Under the pieces are notes generated by a model, which saw only the letters and a list, made by a program, of their open reading frames with translations, made no database searches and was not told the origin of the DNA. From positions 1 to 11,135 of the forward strand of contig JAGAQS010000059.1 of NCBI GenBank assembly GCA_017622635.1: a stretch of DNA of 11,135 nucleotides. The letters are read 5' to 3'. The position numbers were made by a program, and so were the translations under genes. Positions 1 through 6,962 of this stretch are shown here, one piece after another; the stretch's first letter is position 1, and the number at the start of each line of letters is the position of its first letter. This DNA comes from Ruminococcus sp. (GTDB lineage Bacteria; Bacillota; Clostridia; Oscillospirales; Ruminococcaceae).

Positions 1-940
1 CCTTGTCAAAGCTGTAACCCTCAATATCGACAAGCTGTCTGATAAGTTCGGGGATTGAGATAACGGGGTGTGTATCGTTGAGCTGAATTGAAATATAGTC
101 AGCGAGATTTTCGAGAGTTCCGTAACGTGCCTTGTGCTTTTTCAGAATATCGGTGAGTGATGCACAGCTGAAGAAATACTGCTGTTTCAGACGGAGTTTT
201 TTACCCTCGTTTGTATCGTCGTTGGGATAAAGAACACGGGAAATATCTTCGGCATAGATTTTTTCCTTTGAAGCTTCAAGATAGTTCTGTCTGTTGAAAG
301 TATCAAAATCAAACTCTTTCACGGGTTCAGCCTGCCACAGACGGAGTGTACCGACGTTTTCGGTCTTACAGCCAAAAATTGGCATATCGTAAGGAACTGC
401 CTTTACAGTCTGACCGTTATAATTAATAACAACCGTATCTTCTTCACATCTCTTTGACCAGCAGTCACCGTATTTTGTCCAGTCGTCAATGTCTTCACAC
501 TGGAAACCGTCAACTATAGACTGCTTGAAAAGACCGTATTTATAGCGGATTCCGTAACCGTCGAGAGGGAGTGAAAGTGTTGACGCACTATCGAGGAAAC
601 AAGCCGCAAGTCTGCCGAGACCACCGTTGCCAAGTGCTGCGTCCTCAATTACTTCGAGGTCAGCAAGTGAAAGACCGAGTCCGTCAAAAACTTCCTGTAC
701 TTCGTCATATATACCGAGACAAAGCAGATTGTTGTATACGGCACGTCCAACAAGAAACTCCATGGAAAGATATGCGGCACGTCTCTTTGAAAGGTGTTCT
801 TCACGGCTTGCGTTCCAACGGTCTGAATAAAGTTCCATAACCGTATCACCGAGAGCATTGTGAATCTGCTGGGGTGTTGCAGACTTTAAGTCTTTAGGGA
901 GTCTGCCTGTAAACTTTTCAATAAAAATCTTCTTATCCAT
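1..940 (-). CDS. glgP: Glycogen/starch phosphorylase, N-terminal part (gene runs off the left edge)
   Basis: This is a GT35 alpha-glucan phosphorylase, which releases glucose-1-phosphate from alpha-1,4-glucan ends using phosphate and a PLP cofactor in the cytoplasm. The ATG at 938-940 is preceded by a GGAGGA site at 949-954. About 313 codons are visible without a stop, out of roughly 800 expected, so the 3' part is missing only because of the window edge. Family signatures seen are YLSMEFLVGR (57-66), EDAALGNGGLGRLAACFLDS (99-118), the DGYGIRYKYGLFKQ stretch (127-140), RLKQQYFF (250-257) and QLNDTHP (286-292). The PLP-binding lysine lies outside the window. The N terminus is short, as in bacterial enzymes, with no room for the phosphorylated regulatory tail of animal muscle phosphorylase. 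It lies 15 bases downstream of malQ, so the two are almost certainly cotranscribed and act together on glycogen or imported maltodextrins. Confidence 0.96.
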   Translation of the reverse strand, partial: MDKKIFIEKFTGRLPKDLKSATPQQIHNALGDTVMELYSDRWNASREEHLSKRRAAYLSMEFLVGRAVYNNLLCLGIYDEVQEVFDGLGLSLADLEVIEDAALGNGGLGRLAACFLDSASTLSLPLDGYGIRYKYGLFKQSIVDGFQCEDIDDWTKYGDCWSKRCEEDTVVINYNGQTVKAVPYDMPIFGCKTENVGTLRLWQAEPVKEFDFDTFNRQNYLEASKEKIYAEDISRVLYPNDDTNEGKKLRLKQQYFFSCASLTDILKKHKARYGTLENLADYISIQLNDTHPVISIPELIRQLVDIEGYSFDK

Positions 941-955
941 TTAAATTTTCCTCCG

Positions 956-2428
956 TTATCTGTTATATAATTTATTTAACTTCTTTATTTTCTTTGCAAG
1001 TTCGGGTGTGAAGTCACTTTCATGTGTTCTGAACTGCCAGTTTCCGCCGAGAACAGAAGGGGTATTCATACGTCCGTCTTTTCCGCTGTCAAGGAAATCC
1101 TGTATCTGTGCAACCGCAACTTCCGCAACACTGCCCCATGCGGAACGTATAACAGCATCGGGAATATCCTTTTTCTTCTTGACATTGAGATAATTCTTAG
1201 CAAATTTCAGTGACTTCGGTGACATTGATTCAACCCAGCCGACGAGCGTTTCATTATCGTGAGTACCCGTATAGGCGAAACAGTTTGTATTTTTGAAGTT
1301 ATGCGGTAAATGTTCATTTTCACCGTTGTCAAAACCAAACTGCAATACTTTCATTCCCGGATAACCGCAGTTATCGAGGAGTTCACGCACTTCGGGTGTA
1401 ATGAATCCCAAATCTTCGGCGATAATATTGAGTCTGCCGAGTTTTTCCTCTGCCTTGCGGAAAAGTTCATAATTCGGACCTTTTTTCCATTCTCCTACGG
1501 TAGCGTCCTCACTGCCGTAAGGAATGGTATAATAGCTTTCAAAACCTCTGAAATGGTCTATTCTTACTATGTCATAAAGTTCCGTGGCACTCTTTATACG
1601 GTCAATCCACCACGCATAACCTGTCTTTTTATGGTAGTCCCAGTCATAAAGCGGGTTGCCCCATAACTGCCCCGTAGGTGAAAAATCGTCGGGCGGACAG
1701 CCTGCAACGGAAACGGGTCTGTGTTTCTTGTCAAACCAGAAAAGCTTAGGGTCTGCCCATGCCTCCACGCTGTCCAAAGCACAGTAAATCGGAATATCAC
1801 CGATAATTTCAATACCATTGTCATTGACGTATTTTTTCAGTTCCGTCCACTGTCTGTTAAACTCAAACTGAATAAACTTAAAGAAATTTATATCTTTTTT
1901 CAATTCCTTTTTAACTTCCGAAACGGCTTTTGTCTTGTGCATTGCGATATCGTTTTCCCACTCATACCATGCCTTACCGTTGTTCTTAAATTTCAGAGCC
2001 ATAAAGAGAGCATACTCGTCAAGCCATGACTTGTTTTTTTCACAGAATTTTCTGTAATCGGGGAACTTGGAAGCCTTGAACCTTGAAAAAGCCACTCTCA
2101 GAACGTCAAAACAGTGGTCATAAATTATACTGTAGTCAACTTTATCGGGGGAAGATTCCCAGTCATAAGAGGCAAACTCATGATGTTCAAGAAGTCCGTC
2201 GGCTTCAAGTATTTCAAAGTCAATAAAATAGGGATTTCCCGCATTGACGGAAAATGACTGATACGGTGAATCACCGTAGCTTGTGGGTGAAAGCGGAAGA
2301 ATCTGCCAGCACTTTGTTTTGCTCTTTTTCAGAAAGTCAACAAATTCAAAAGCGTGTTTTCCCATTTTGCCTATGCCGTATTCGGACGGCAGGCTTGATA
2401 TATGCATCAATATACAACTTTTACGCAT
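956..2428 (-). CDS. malQ: 4-alpha-glucanotransferase (amylomaltase, GH77)
   Basis: This enzyme transfers alpha-1,4-glucan segments between maltodextrins, making longer chains that the phosphorylase encoded next can use. At 490 residues it has the usual length of the short DPE1/Thermus-type GH77 enzymes. The N terminus (ILMHISSLPSEYGIG, 6-20) and SYGDSPYQSFSVNAGNPYF (50-68) are typical. Catalytic residues by family alignment are nucleophile D291 in VRIDHFRGFE, acid/base E338 in IIAEDLG and D391 in TGTHDNETL. The 250s-type loop motif PPDDFSPTGQLWGNPLYDW (245-263) is also present. ATG start at 2426-2428 with an AAAGGTGA ribosome binding site at 2437-2444. The stop lies 15 bases before the glgP start. 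The protein is intact with all catalytic residues present. The promoter must lie in the 104-base gap shared with the divergent membrane-protein gene. Confidence 0.97.
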   Translation of the reverse strand: MRKSCILMHISSLPSEYGIGKMGKHAFEFVDFLKKSKTKCWQILPLSPTSYGDSPYQSFSVNAGNPYFIDFEILEADGLLEHHEFASYDWESSPDKVDYSIIYDHCFDVLRVAFSRFKASKFPDYRKFCEKNKSWLDEYALFMALKFKNNGKAWYEWENDIAMHKTKAVSEVKKELKKDINFFKFIQFEFNRQWTELKKYVNDNGIEIIGDIPIYCALDSVEAWADPKLFWFDKKHRPVSVAGCPPDDFSPTGQLWGNPLYDWDYHKKTGYAWWIDRIKSATELYDIVRIDHFRGFESYYTIPYGSEDATVGEWKKGPNYELFRKAEEKLGRLNIIAEDLGFITPEVRELLDNCGYPGMKVLQFGFDNGENEHLPHNFKNTNCFAYTGTHDNETLVGWVESMSPKSLKFAKNYLNVKKKKDIPDAVIRSAWGSVAEVAVAQIQDFLDSGKDGRMNTPSVLGGNWQFRTHESDFTPELAKKIKKLNKLYNR

Positions 2429-2472
2429 TTATAAATCACCTTTCATTTTAATTTTCCTGTTTTCCAAATCTG

Positions 2473-2478
2473 TATAAT
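2473..2478 (+). promoter_or_regulatory. Possible -10 box for the divergent membrane-protein gene
   Basis: A perfect TATAAT lies 55 bases before the ATG at 2533, in the 104-base gap between divergent malQ and the membrane-protein gene. No convincing -35 hexamer sits 16-18 bases upstream, so this is only a candidate. On the opposite strand two TATTAT-like hexamers could serve malQ, again without a clear -35. The region is AT-rich, so chance matches are likely. Confidence 0.3.
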
Positions 2479-2532
2479 TCCGCCATAATAAGTACATAAT
2501 ACCATAAAAAACGAAATGAGGTCTGCTTTACC

Positions 2533-2928
2533 ATGAAATTCGCACAGCATTTTTTTGCTTTTCTTATGGGTTACTTTATCTACAGTCTTGTCGAGATAAT
2601 AAACCGTGGCTACACACACTGGACAATGTCACTGACGGGCGGTCTTATTATGATGATACTTTATTCACTCAACAACCGTCGTACAATGACTTTAATAAAA
2701 AGCTGTTTCGCAGGTTCTGTTATAATAACGGCGGTTGAATTTGCCGTCGGGGTTTTCGACAATATTATTATGCACTGGAATGTGTGGGATTACTCCGGTA
2801 TGCCTTTCAACCTGCTCGGACAGATATGCCTGCTCTTTTCGTGCTACTGGTTTTTACTGTGTATACCTGCCTATTATTTATGCCGTCTCATCAGAAACAG
2901 ATTCGACACGGAAAAACAGATTTCATAA
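2533..2928 (+). CDS. Small integral membrane protein, CmpB-like 'putative ABC transporter type IV' family
   Basis: A 131-residue protein with about four hydrophobic spans (roughly 5-22, 33-46, 55-76 and 94-116) and a charged cytosolic-looking tail. Motifs resembling the CmpB-like putative ABC-transporter type IV family are YSLVEIINRGYTHWTM (17-32), EFAVGVFDN (69-77) and WNVWDYSGMPFNLLGQICL (82-100). The WDYS-PxN-GQI core is what drives the call. The family name is historical. No ATPase partner is encoded nearby and transport activity is not shown for most members. The start ATG has a modest GAGG site 11 bases upstream. The gene is divergent from malQ and convergent with the zinc-ribbon gene, so it is probably a single-gene transcript ending at the hairpin at 2941-2969. 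Confidence 0.75.
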   Translation: MKFAQHFFAFLMGYFIYSLVEIINRGYTHWTMSLTGGLIMMILYSLNNRRTMTLIKSCFAGSVIITAVEFAVGVFDNIIMHWNVWDYSGMPFNLLGQICLLFSCYWFLLCIPAYYLCRLIRNRFDTEKQIS

Positions 2929-2933
2929 TTCCT

Positions 2934-2969
2934 AAAAAACAGGCTGTTCCGATTATCTCAGGACAGCCT
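2934..2969 (-). terminator. Intrinsic terminator between convergent genes
   Basis: AGGCTGTTC (2941-2949) pairs with GGACAGCCT (2961-2969), including one G-U pair, giving a 9-bp stem with an 11-base loop. Read on the minus strand, the hairpin is followed at once by G then six T (2939 down to 2934), a classic U-tract. It therefore terminates the zinc-ribbon gene that stops at 2978. On the plus strand the hairpin follows the membrane-protein gene but only a weak AT-rich stretch comes after it, so termination in that direction is less sure. Confidence 0.85.
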
Positions 2970-2977
2970 ATATAATT

Positions 2978-3412
2978 TCAGTTTATTTTGTTTGAATCGG
3001 CGTTAAAGACATTGTTACTGCTCTCTGTATAGTAATCATTCGGTTCGAGGGTAGTAAAATCAGTATCGTCAACTTCAGGAAGTCTTGCACCGCAACGACC
3101 GCAGAACTGGAAACGTTCATTTACTTCAGCGTCACACTTCGGACAAATCTTATAGCCTCTGATTCCGTTGAGTTCGTATCTCATTCTCTTGATTCTTCTG
3201 CGTCTTGTGTCGATATCGTCACAGAGAATCTTGAAACTTGCGGGGTCGTCATTCGGATTCTTGTAATACTTCTTACCGATGTCAGCGAAAATCTCTACAA
3301 TTCTTTCTTCTTCGTAGAGAATCTTTCTTTTGAGGTTGTTAGCCTCTGAAACACTTTTCGATTTTTCAGCAACCGCTCTCTGTGCGTCGTTGAATTTATC
3401 GATAATTCCCAT
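2978..3412 (-). CDS. Coiled-coil protein with C-terminal zinc ribbon
   Basis: A 144-residue cytosolic protein of unknown function. Residues 5-85 are rich in charged and heptad-like positions (KFNDAQRAVAEKSKSVSEAN, then KRKILYEEERIVEIFADIGK) and probably form a helical coiled coil. They are followed by a basic RRRRIKRMRYEL patch (70-81). Residues 90-107 form a zinc ribbon with two CxxC knuckles, C90/C93 (CPKC) and C104/C107 (CGRC), followed by GARLP. The tail is acidic and low in complexity. I chose ATG 3410-3412 because it lies 8 bases from an AGGAG site. An upstream in-frame GTG at 3419-3421 overlaps that site and is unlikely to be used. The architecture is common in Clostridia as a 'zinc-ribbon domain-containing protein'. 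It has its own strong promoter and a strong terminator, so it is a separate transcription unit from the ACT gene upstream. Confidence 0.85.
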   Translation of the reverse strand: MGIIDKFNDAQRAVAEKSKSVSEANNLKRKILYEEERIVEIFADIGKKYYKNPNDDPASFKILCDDIDTRRRRIKRMRYELNGIRGYKICPKCDAEVNERFQFCGRCGARLPEVDDTDFTTLEPNDYYTESSNNVFNADSNKIN

Positions 3413-3420
3413 TGTTATCA

Positions 3421-3425
3421 CTCCT
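3421..3425 (-). promoter_or_regulatory. Ribosome binding site that sets the zinc-ribbon protein start
   Basis: AGGAG read on the minus strand, 8 bases before the ATG at 3412. It overlaps the alternative GTG start at 3421, which is why that longer start is rejected. Confidence 0.8.
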
Positions 3426-3448
3426 AATGAAAATTTTACTATTAAATA

Positions 3449-3468
3449 CTGTATATATAATTATACAG
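3449..3468. promoter_or_regulatory. Palindrome overlapping the -10 box, possible operator
   Basis: CTGTATA (3449-3455) and TATACAG (3462-3468) form perfect 7-base inverted arms around a 6-base centre. The -10 box at 3460-3465 and the probable transcription start lie inside it. A dimeric repressor could bind here, but AT-rich promoters can give such palindromes by chance. Confidence 0.4.
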
Positions 3469-3489
3469 CATAGAAGTATAATTTGTCAA
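3460..3489 (-). promoter_or_regulatory. Near-consensus sigma-A promoter of the zinc-ribbon gene
   Basis: On the minus strand a perfect TTGACA (-35, at 3484-3489) and a perfect TATAAT (-10, at 3460-3465) are separated by 18 bases. Transcription would start near 3453, about 40 bases before the ATG at 3412. Both hexamers match consensus, so basal activity should be high unless it is repressed. Confidence 0.85.
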
Positions 3490-3536
3490 GCGATTTCAAA
3501 ATTTTTTTAAAAAGCCATAACTGATTTGTGCAAAAT

Positions 3537-3971
3537 TCACATTTCGGCAATGTCATTTTCGGTAAGCTGAATAATACCGGCATTGGTAAGTGCGGAAGAA
3601 GCTTTTACATTGTCGTCCACTCTGATTACAAAAGAAACAGACTTTTCAGACGTTCCGAGAAAAGCGTAAAGATATTCGACGTTTACACCCTCACTGCCGA
3701 GAATGTCGAGAACACGGCTTAACTGTCCTGCCGTATCGGGAATTGAAACCGTAACGACATCTGTTATAATAACGGCATATCCCGAATCTTTCAGAACATC
3801 ACAGGCTTTCTGCGTGTCACTTACGATTATACGCAGTATTCCGAAATCCTTTGTATCAGCAAGACTCATGGCACGTATGTTTATACCTTCGTCCTTGAGG
3901 TGTCTGACAGCTTCGTTGAGCTGATTTGGTTTGTTGTTGATAAAAACAGAAATCTGTCTTACATCTGCCAT
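3537..3971 (-). CDS. Tandem ACT-domain protein (probable aromatic amino-acid sensor)
   Basis: A 144-residue cytosolic protein made of two ACT-type ligand-binding domains, about 5-70 (RQISVFINNKPNQLNEAVRH, then ILRIIVSD) and 72-140 (VVTVSIPDTAGQLSRVLDIL, then YAFLG and SVSFVIRV). Each shows the beta-alpha-beta-beta-alpha-beta pattern and a short loop (NKPNQL, DTAGQL) where ACT domains bind amino acids. Small double-ACT proteins of this kind are repeatedly found beside paaK and ior genes in anaerobes, and here it closes the same gene string. Its job is inferred to be sensing an aromatic or branched amino acid, perhaps modulating the neighbouring enzymes. There is no catalytic or DNA-binding part. 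ATG 3969-3971 is chosen because a perfect AAAGGAGG lies 7 bases upstream. The longer reading from 4001 would translate through that site. No clear terminator follows it. Confidence 0.9.
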   Translation of the reverse strand: MADVRQISVFINNKPNQLNEAVRHLKDEGINIRAMSLADTKDFGILRIIVSDTQKACDVLKDSGYAVIITDVVTVSIPDTAGQLSRVLDILGSEGVNVEYLYAFLGTSEKSVSFVIRVDDNVKASSALTNAGIIQLTENDIAEM

Positions 3972-3978
3972 AAAAATT

Positions 3979-3986
3979 CCTCCTTT
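3979..3986 (-). promoter_or_regulatory. Ribosome binding site fixing the ACT protein start
   Basis: AAAGGAGG on the minus strand, 7 bases before the ATG at 3971. It shows that the ten-codon upstream extension in the same frame is not part of the protein. Confidence 0.85.
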
Positions 3987-3997
3987 ATATAATTTTA

Positions 3998-4711
3998 TCA
4001 ACCGCAGTCCCAGTTATAGAAAACGTCGCTGAAATCACGGTTTTTCAGTTTTTCGGAGCTGATAAAGAAATTACCTATTCCCCAATCGCCCCACATTACT
4101 TTATTACTGTCAGAATCAAGCTGGAACAAAAGAAAATCATACTCTTTCTTCTGTTCGTCTTTTCGTGGTTCAAACTGGGTATAAAACGGACAACCGCCGA
4201 CCTTATGACCTGCATTTACAGTCCAGTCTTCATATTCTTCCGACTCTTCATAATCATCATCAAAATAATAAGCATCATAGTCAATAAAAGGGTTTTCAGA
4301 CTTTTCAAAAGTCATACCACACTCACGGTCAACAGGGAATAAAATTTCTTCATCTTCCTTTCCTGTATTTGTAATTTTATTCCTGATTTCATCTTCCGTA
4401 ACGGTTGTATCTACTTCAGGATAATATATCACCCTGAAATAGTCCTGATTGGTAGGGTTATCAAAATCACAACCATACAACTCGTCTACATCTGAAATCC
4501 AGAACTGCAAAAGACCTTTTTCCATAAATCCGTCAAGCTGAATTTCCGCACAGTCTATCTGTGCAAGAAGTCTGAGCTGTCTGCCCTCGCTGTCCGTCGG
4601 GAAAGTGCTGTCATGCGGAATATATCCCAGTCCGCCTACCTTACTTTCAAAAACAGACGGTTTTGTGTCTGTGAGGGTAATTTTAACACATGGTTTCTTT
4701 AAATCAGCCAT
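3998..4711 (-). CDS. YwqG-family protein (DUF1963)
   Basis: A 237-residue soluble acidic protein matching the YwqG/DUF1963 pattern from end to end: KVGGLGYIPHDSTFP (24-38), LRLLAQIDCAEI (46-57), GLLQFWIS (66-73), YGCDF (79-83), YFRVIYYPEV (91-100), GHKVGGCPFYTQFEPR (168-183), FLLFQLDSD (193-201), WGDWGIGNFFIS (207-218) and FSDVFYNWDC (227-236). The family is widespread in Firmicutes. Its function is not established, though relatives sit in toxin-immunity-like loci. The ATG start has only a weak GTGG-like site and lies 11 bases after the stop of the upstream small gene, suggesting translational coupling. It has no evident metabolic link to paaK upstream or the ACT gene 26 bases downstream. Confidence 0.88.
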   Translation of the reverse strand: MADLKKPCVKITLTDTKPSVFESKVGGLGYIPHDSTFPTDSEGRQLRLLAQIDCAEIQLDGFMEKGLLQFWISDVDELYGCDFDNPTNQDYFRVIYYPEVDTTVTEDEIRNKITNTGKEDEEILFPVDRECGMTFEKSENPFIDYDAYYFDDDYEESEEYEDWTVNAGHKVGGCPFYTQFEPRKDEQKKEYDFLLFQLDSDSNKVMWGDWGIGNFFISSEKLKNRDFSDVFYNWDCG

Positions 4712-4722
4712 AAAAAAACCAC

Positions 4723-4941
4723 TTATTTCTTATCGTTGTACATTACAAGTACAGAAAAATCTTCCATATACTCGTTAACGTGTGTCTGTGCATCATGGCA
4801 CATACCTACTGCCGTACTGTACTTCAAGTCAATAACGTCAACGGTAGCCAGAAAATCATTCAGTTCGTCCTCGAAATTAACGATTCTCTCATACTTTTCC
4901 TGTGCCGGCTGAAAACTTGATGAGAATAATTTTACTTTCAT
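4723..4941 (-). CDS. Small Cse60-like protein
   Basis: A 72-residue soluble protein. MKVKLFSSS at the start, a helix containing FEDELNDFLA (23-32), VIDLKYSTAVG (36-46) and the final FSVLVMYND resemble the Cse60 small sporulation-associated family of Firmicutes. Those proteins open with a similar KxKxF strand, carry an I-D-I-K-Y/F-S-T motif and end in a hydrophobic strand. The match is by eye on a short protein and so only moderate. A role in sporulation should not be assumed. ATG start with GGAGG a few bases upstream. It lies 12 bases after paaK and 11 before the YwqG-family gene, on the same strand, and is surely cotranscribed. Confidence 0.65.
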   Translation of the reverse strand: MKVKLFSSSFQPAQEKYERIVNFEDELNDFLATVDVIDLKYSTAVGMCHDAQTHVNEYMEDFSVLVMYNDKK

Positions 4942-4953
4942 AATAAACCTCCA

Positions 4954-6261
4954 TTAATCATGTAATTTTCTTCTGTCGATAACACGGACAGCTTTTCCCT
5001 CACTTCTTGCTATTGACTTCGGTGAAACAAGATGTACTTTCGGACTGATACCGAGCATTGTCTTAATTGCTCCTGCGAGTTTTCTCTCCTTATCCTGCAT
5101 ATCCTTGACCTTATCGGAAAGCTGTTCGGGGTTCATTTCAACACTTATGTCAAGAGTGTCTGAATTATTCACACGGTCAACCTCAATAAGATAGTTAGGT
5201 GTATAACCCTGTTCAATAAGAACCGTTTCAATCTGACTCGGAAATACGTTAACACCTCTTATAATCATCATATCGTCACTGCGTCCCATTGGTTTGGTCA
5301 TTTTAATGAGAGTACGTCCGCATGAACACTTTTTACGTGAAAGTACACAAAGGTCACGTGTTCTGTACCTTAAAAGCGGGAAAGCCTCTTTTGTGATGCT
5401 TGTGAATACAAGTTCACCTACTTCGCCGTCAGGTAAAACCTCACCTGTTTCGGGGTTGATGATTTCGGGAATAAAATTGTCCTCATTGATATGCATACCG
5501 TTCTGTTCGGAACATTCAAAAGCCACACCCGGTCCGCTTATCTCAGTAAGACCGTAAATATCATAAGCCTTGATTCCGAGTGACTTTTCAATAGAACGAC
5601 GCATTTCCTCTGTCCACGGTTCTGCACCGAAAATACCTGCTTTAAGTTTCACGTCGTCAGGAGTAAAGCCCATATCGTGAAGTGTTTCGCCTATGTATGC
5701 GGCATAGGACGGTGTACAGCAGAGAATAGTTGAACCCAAATCACGCATAAACTGTATCTGTCTTTCAGTGTTTCCCGACGACATGGGAAGCGTAAGACTG
5801 CCGACTTTGTGAGAACCGCCGTTCAGTCCTGCACCGCCTGTAAAGAGTCCGTATCCGTAACATACCTGACATACATCTTCATTTGTACCGCCTACGGCTG
5901 TAATTGCCCTTGCACAACAGTCGTCCCACAAGTCAATATCATTCTGTGTATAAAATGCCACAACACGTTTGCCCGTTGTTCCGCTTGTTGAATGTATTCT
6001 TACGCACTCTGAAAGAGGTTTTGCAAGAAGTCCATAAGGGTAAGCATCACGCAGGTCTGCCTTTGACAGAAACGGCAGTTTGTGCAGGTCGTCCGTTGAC
6101 CTTATATCTTCGGGTTTAACCCCCTTTTCGTCCATAAGATTACGATAATATTCAACGTTTTCATAGACGTGCTTTACCTGTGCAACAAGTCTTTCGTCCT
6201 GTAACTTCTTCATGTCCTCACGTGACATACATTCAATTTCTTCATTCCAATATCTTTCCAT
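4954..6261 (-). CDS. paaK: Phenylacetate-CoA ligase (arylacetate-CoA ligase)
   Basis: An ATP-dependent, AMP-forming ligase that activates phenylacetate, indoleacetate or a similar arylacetate to its CoA thioester in the cytoplasm. At 435 residues it has the normal PaaK length. Signatures of the ANL superfamily are the P-loop STSGTTGKRVV (91-101), YGLTEISGPG (236-245), the adenylate-contacting RYRTRDL (298-304), GRSDDMMIIRGVNVFPSQIE (326-345) and the probable catalytic lysine K423 in SEGKAVRVIDRR. The CSCGR motif (312-316) is also common in PaaK. The ATG at 6259-6261 has a perfect AAAGGAGG at 6273-6280. Its neighbours iorA and iorB make or use the same arylacetyl-CoA, so the ligase probably feeds reductive carboxylation to arylpyruvates or runs backwards to conserve energy. 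It is intact, with no missing key residue. Confidence 0.95.
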   Translation of the reverse strand: MERYWNEEIECMSREDMKKLQDERLVAQVKHVYENVEYYRNLMDEKGVKPEDIRSTDDLHKLPFLSKADLRDAYPYGLLAKPLSECVRIHSTSGTTGKRVVAFYTQNDIDLWDDCCARAITAVGGTNEDVCQVCYGYGLFTGGAGLNGGSHKVGSLTLPMSSGNTERQIQFMRDLGSTILCCTPSYAAYIGETLHDMGFTPDDVKLKAGIFGAEPWTEEMRRSIEKSLGIKAYDIYGLTEISGPGVAFECSEQNGMHINEDNFIPEIINPETGEVLPDGEVGELVFTSITKEAFPLLRYRTRDLCVLSRKKCSCGRTLIKMTKPMGRSDDMMIIRGVNVFPSQIETVLIEQGYTPNYLIEVDRVNNSDTLDISVEMNPEQLSDKVKDMQDKERKLAGAIKTMLGISPKVHLVSPKSIARSEGKAVRVIDRRKLHD

Positions 6262-6293
6262 TGGTTTAAATTCCTCCTTTTATATAAATATTA

Positions 6294-6962
6294 TTAATCA
6301 ATAATTTCTTTATCTTCGTAAATTATTTCACCGTTATCAGCACGCATAATTATTCTTTCTGTTTCCGAACCCAATAAATCCATATCCCATGCAAGTTTTT
6401 TCTTCCTTATCACAAGTTCCGGATTTTCCTTAACTTCTGCACCGTATTTTTCTTCTGCACGCTTTATGGCTTCCTTTTCTGAAATTTTTGGGTTGGTATC
6501 AATATCAAGATTAGGCTCATAAGTACTGTCTAAATGTATACAGTCCGTTTGCTGTGGATTAACGGATATACGTACAAACGCACCATGAATTTTAATTCCT
6601 TCATAATATTGTGAAAAATAATAATGATTAAGTCCGTTTGGATTTTCATAACTCGCATTTTCATCATAAACAAAATCTTCTGTATTTTCAATGCCAATAA
6701 GTTCAGAAATCCCCATAAAAGCCTCATAAGCCTTATCCTTATCAGTTACGGGAAAATATGCAAACTCACCGCCTATATACTTTATCACACCGTCAGATTT
6801 ATACTCTATTTCCAAGTCATCACCGTTTATAGACTTCAAATCCTCCATTGTAATTTTAGTATACTCAATATCCGATTCATTATCTGAAGATTTTTCTTTT
6901 TTGCATGATACCACCGATACAACCATAATAAATACCGAAAGTATCAGAAAAAACTTTTTCAT
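6294..6962 (-). CDS. Lipoprotein resembling a stand-alone M4 protease propeptide (FTP/PepSY-like)
   Basis: A 222-residue protein with a lipoprotein signal: KK, a hydrophobic stretch, then the lipobox VVSC with C20 as the modified cysteine. It is therefore anchored on the outer face of the membrane. The mature part looks like the propeptide of thermolysin-type metalloproteases. It has a segment around 58-105, then LNHYYFSQYYEGIKIHGAFV (111-130, compare the HYRxQQxYxGIPVxG pattern), then PepSY-like sequence (SEKEAIKRAEEKYG at 161-174 and GEIIYEDKEI near the end). No HExxH zinc site or catalytic domain follows, so it is not a protease. It may be an inhibitor, chaperone or sensor. Its start overlaps the iorB stop as ATGA (6959-6962), with only a weak ribosome site, so it is translationally coupled to a cytosolic enzyme subunit, which is odd. 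The family call is by eye. Confidence 0.75.
   Translation of the reverse strand: MKKFFLILSVFIMVVSVVSCKKEKSSDNESDIEYTKITMEDLKSINGDDLEIEYKSDGVIKYIGGEFAYFPVTDKDKAYEAFMGISELIGIENTEDFVYDENASYENPNGLNHYYFSQYYEGIKIHGAFVRISVNPQQTDCIHLDSTYEPNLDIDTNPKISEKEAIKRAEEKYGAEVKENPELVIRKKKLAWDMDLLGSETERIIMRADNGEIIYEDKEIID

Noticed and set aside
571..858. Open frames of 67-89 codons inside the 5' part of glgP
   Set aside because: They are other-frame or other-strand shadows of clear phosphorylase coding sequence, with arginine/serine-rich composition and no family motifs.
1310..2029. Plus-strand open frames of 102-118 codons within malQ
   Set aside because: They lie opposite conserved GH77 sequence that includes catalytic residues, and show no ribosome sites or recognisable motifs.
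3413..3421. GTG start of the zinc-ribbon protein
   Set aside because: The GTG overlaps the AGGAG site serving the ATG at 3412.
3972..4001. Ten-codon N-terminal extension of the ACT protein, starting at 4001
   Set aside because: It would translate through a perfect AAAGGAGG that sits 7 bases before the ATG at 3971, where the ACT domain begins.
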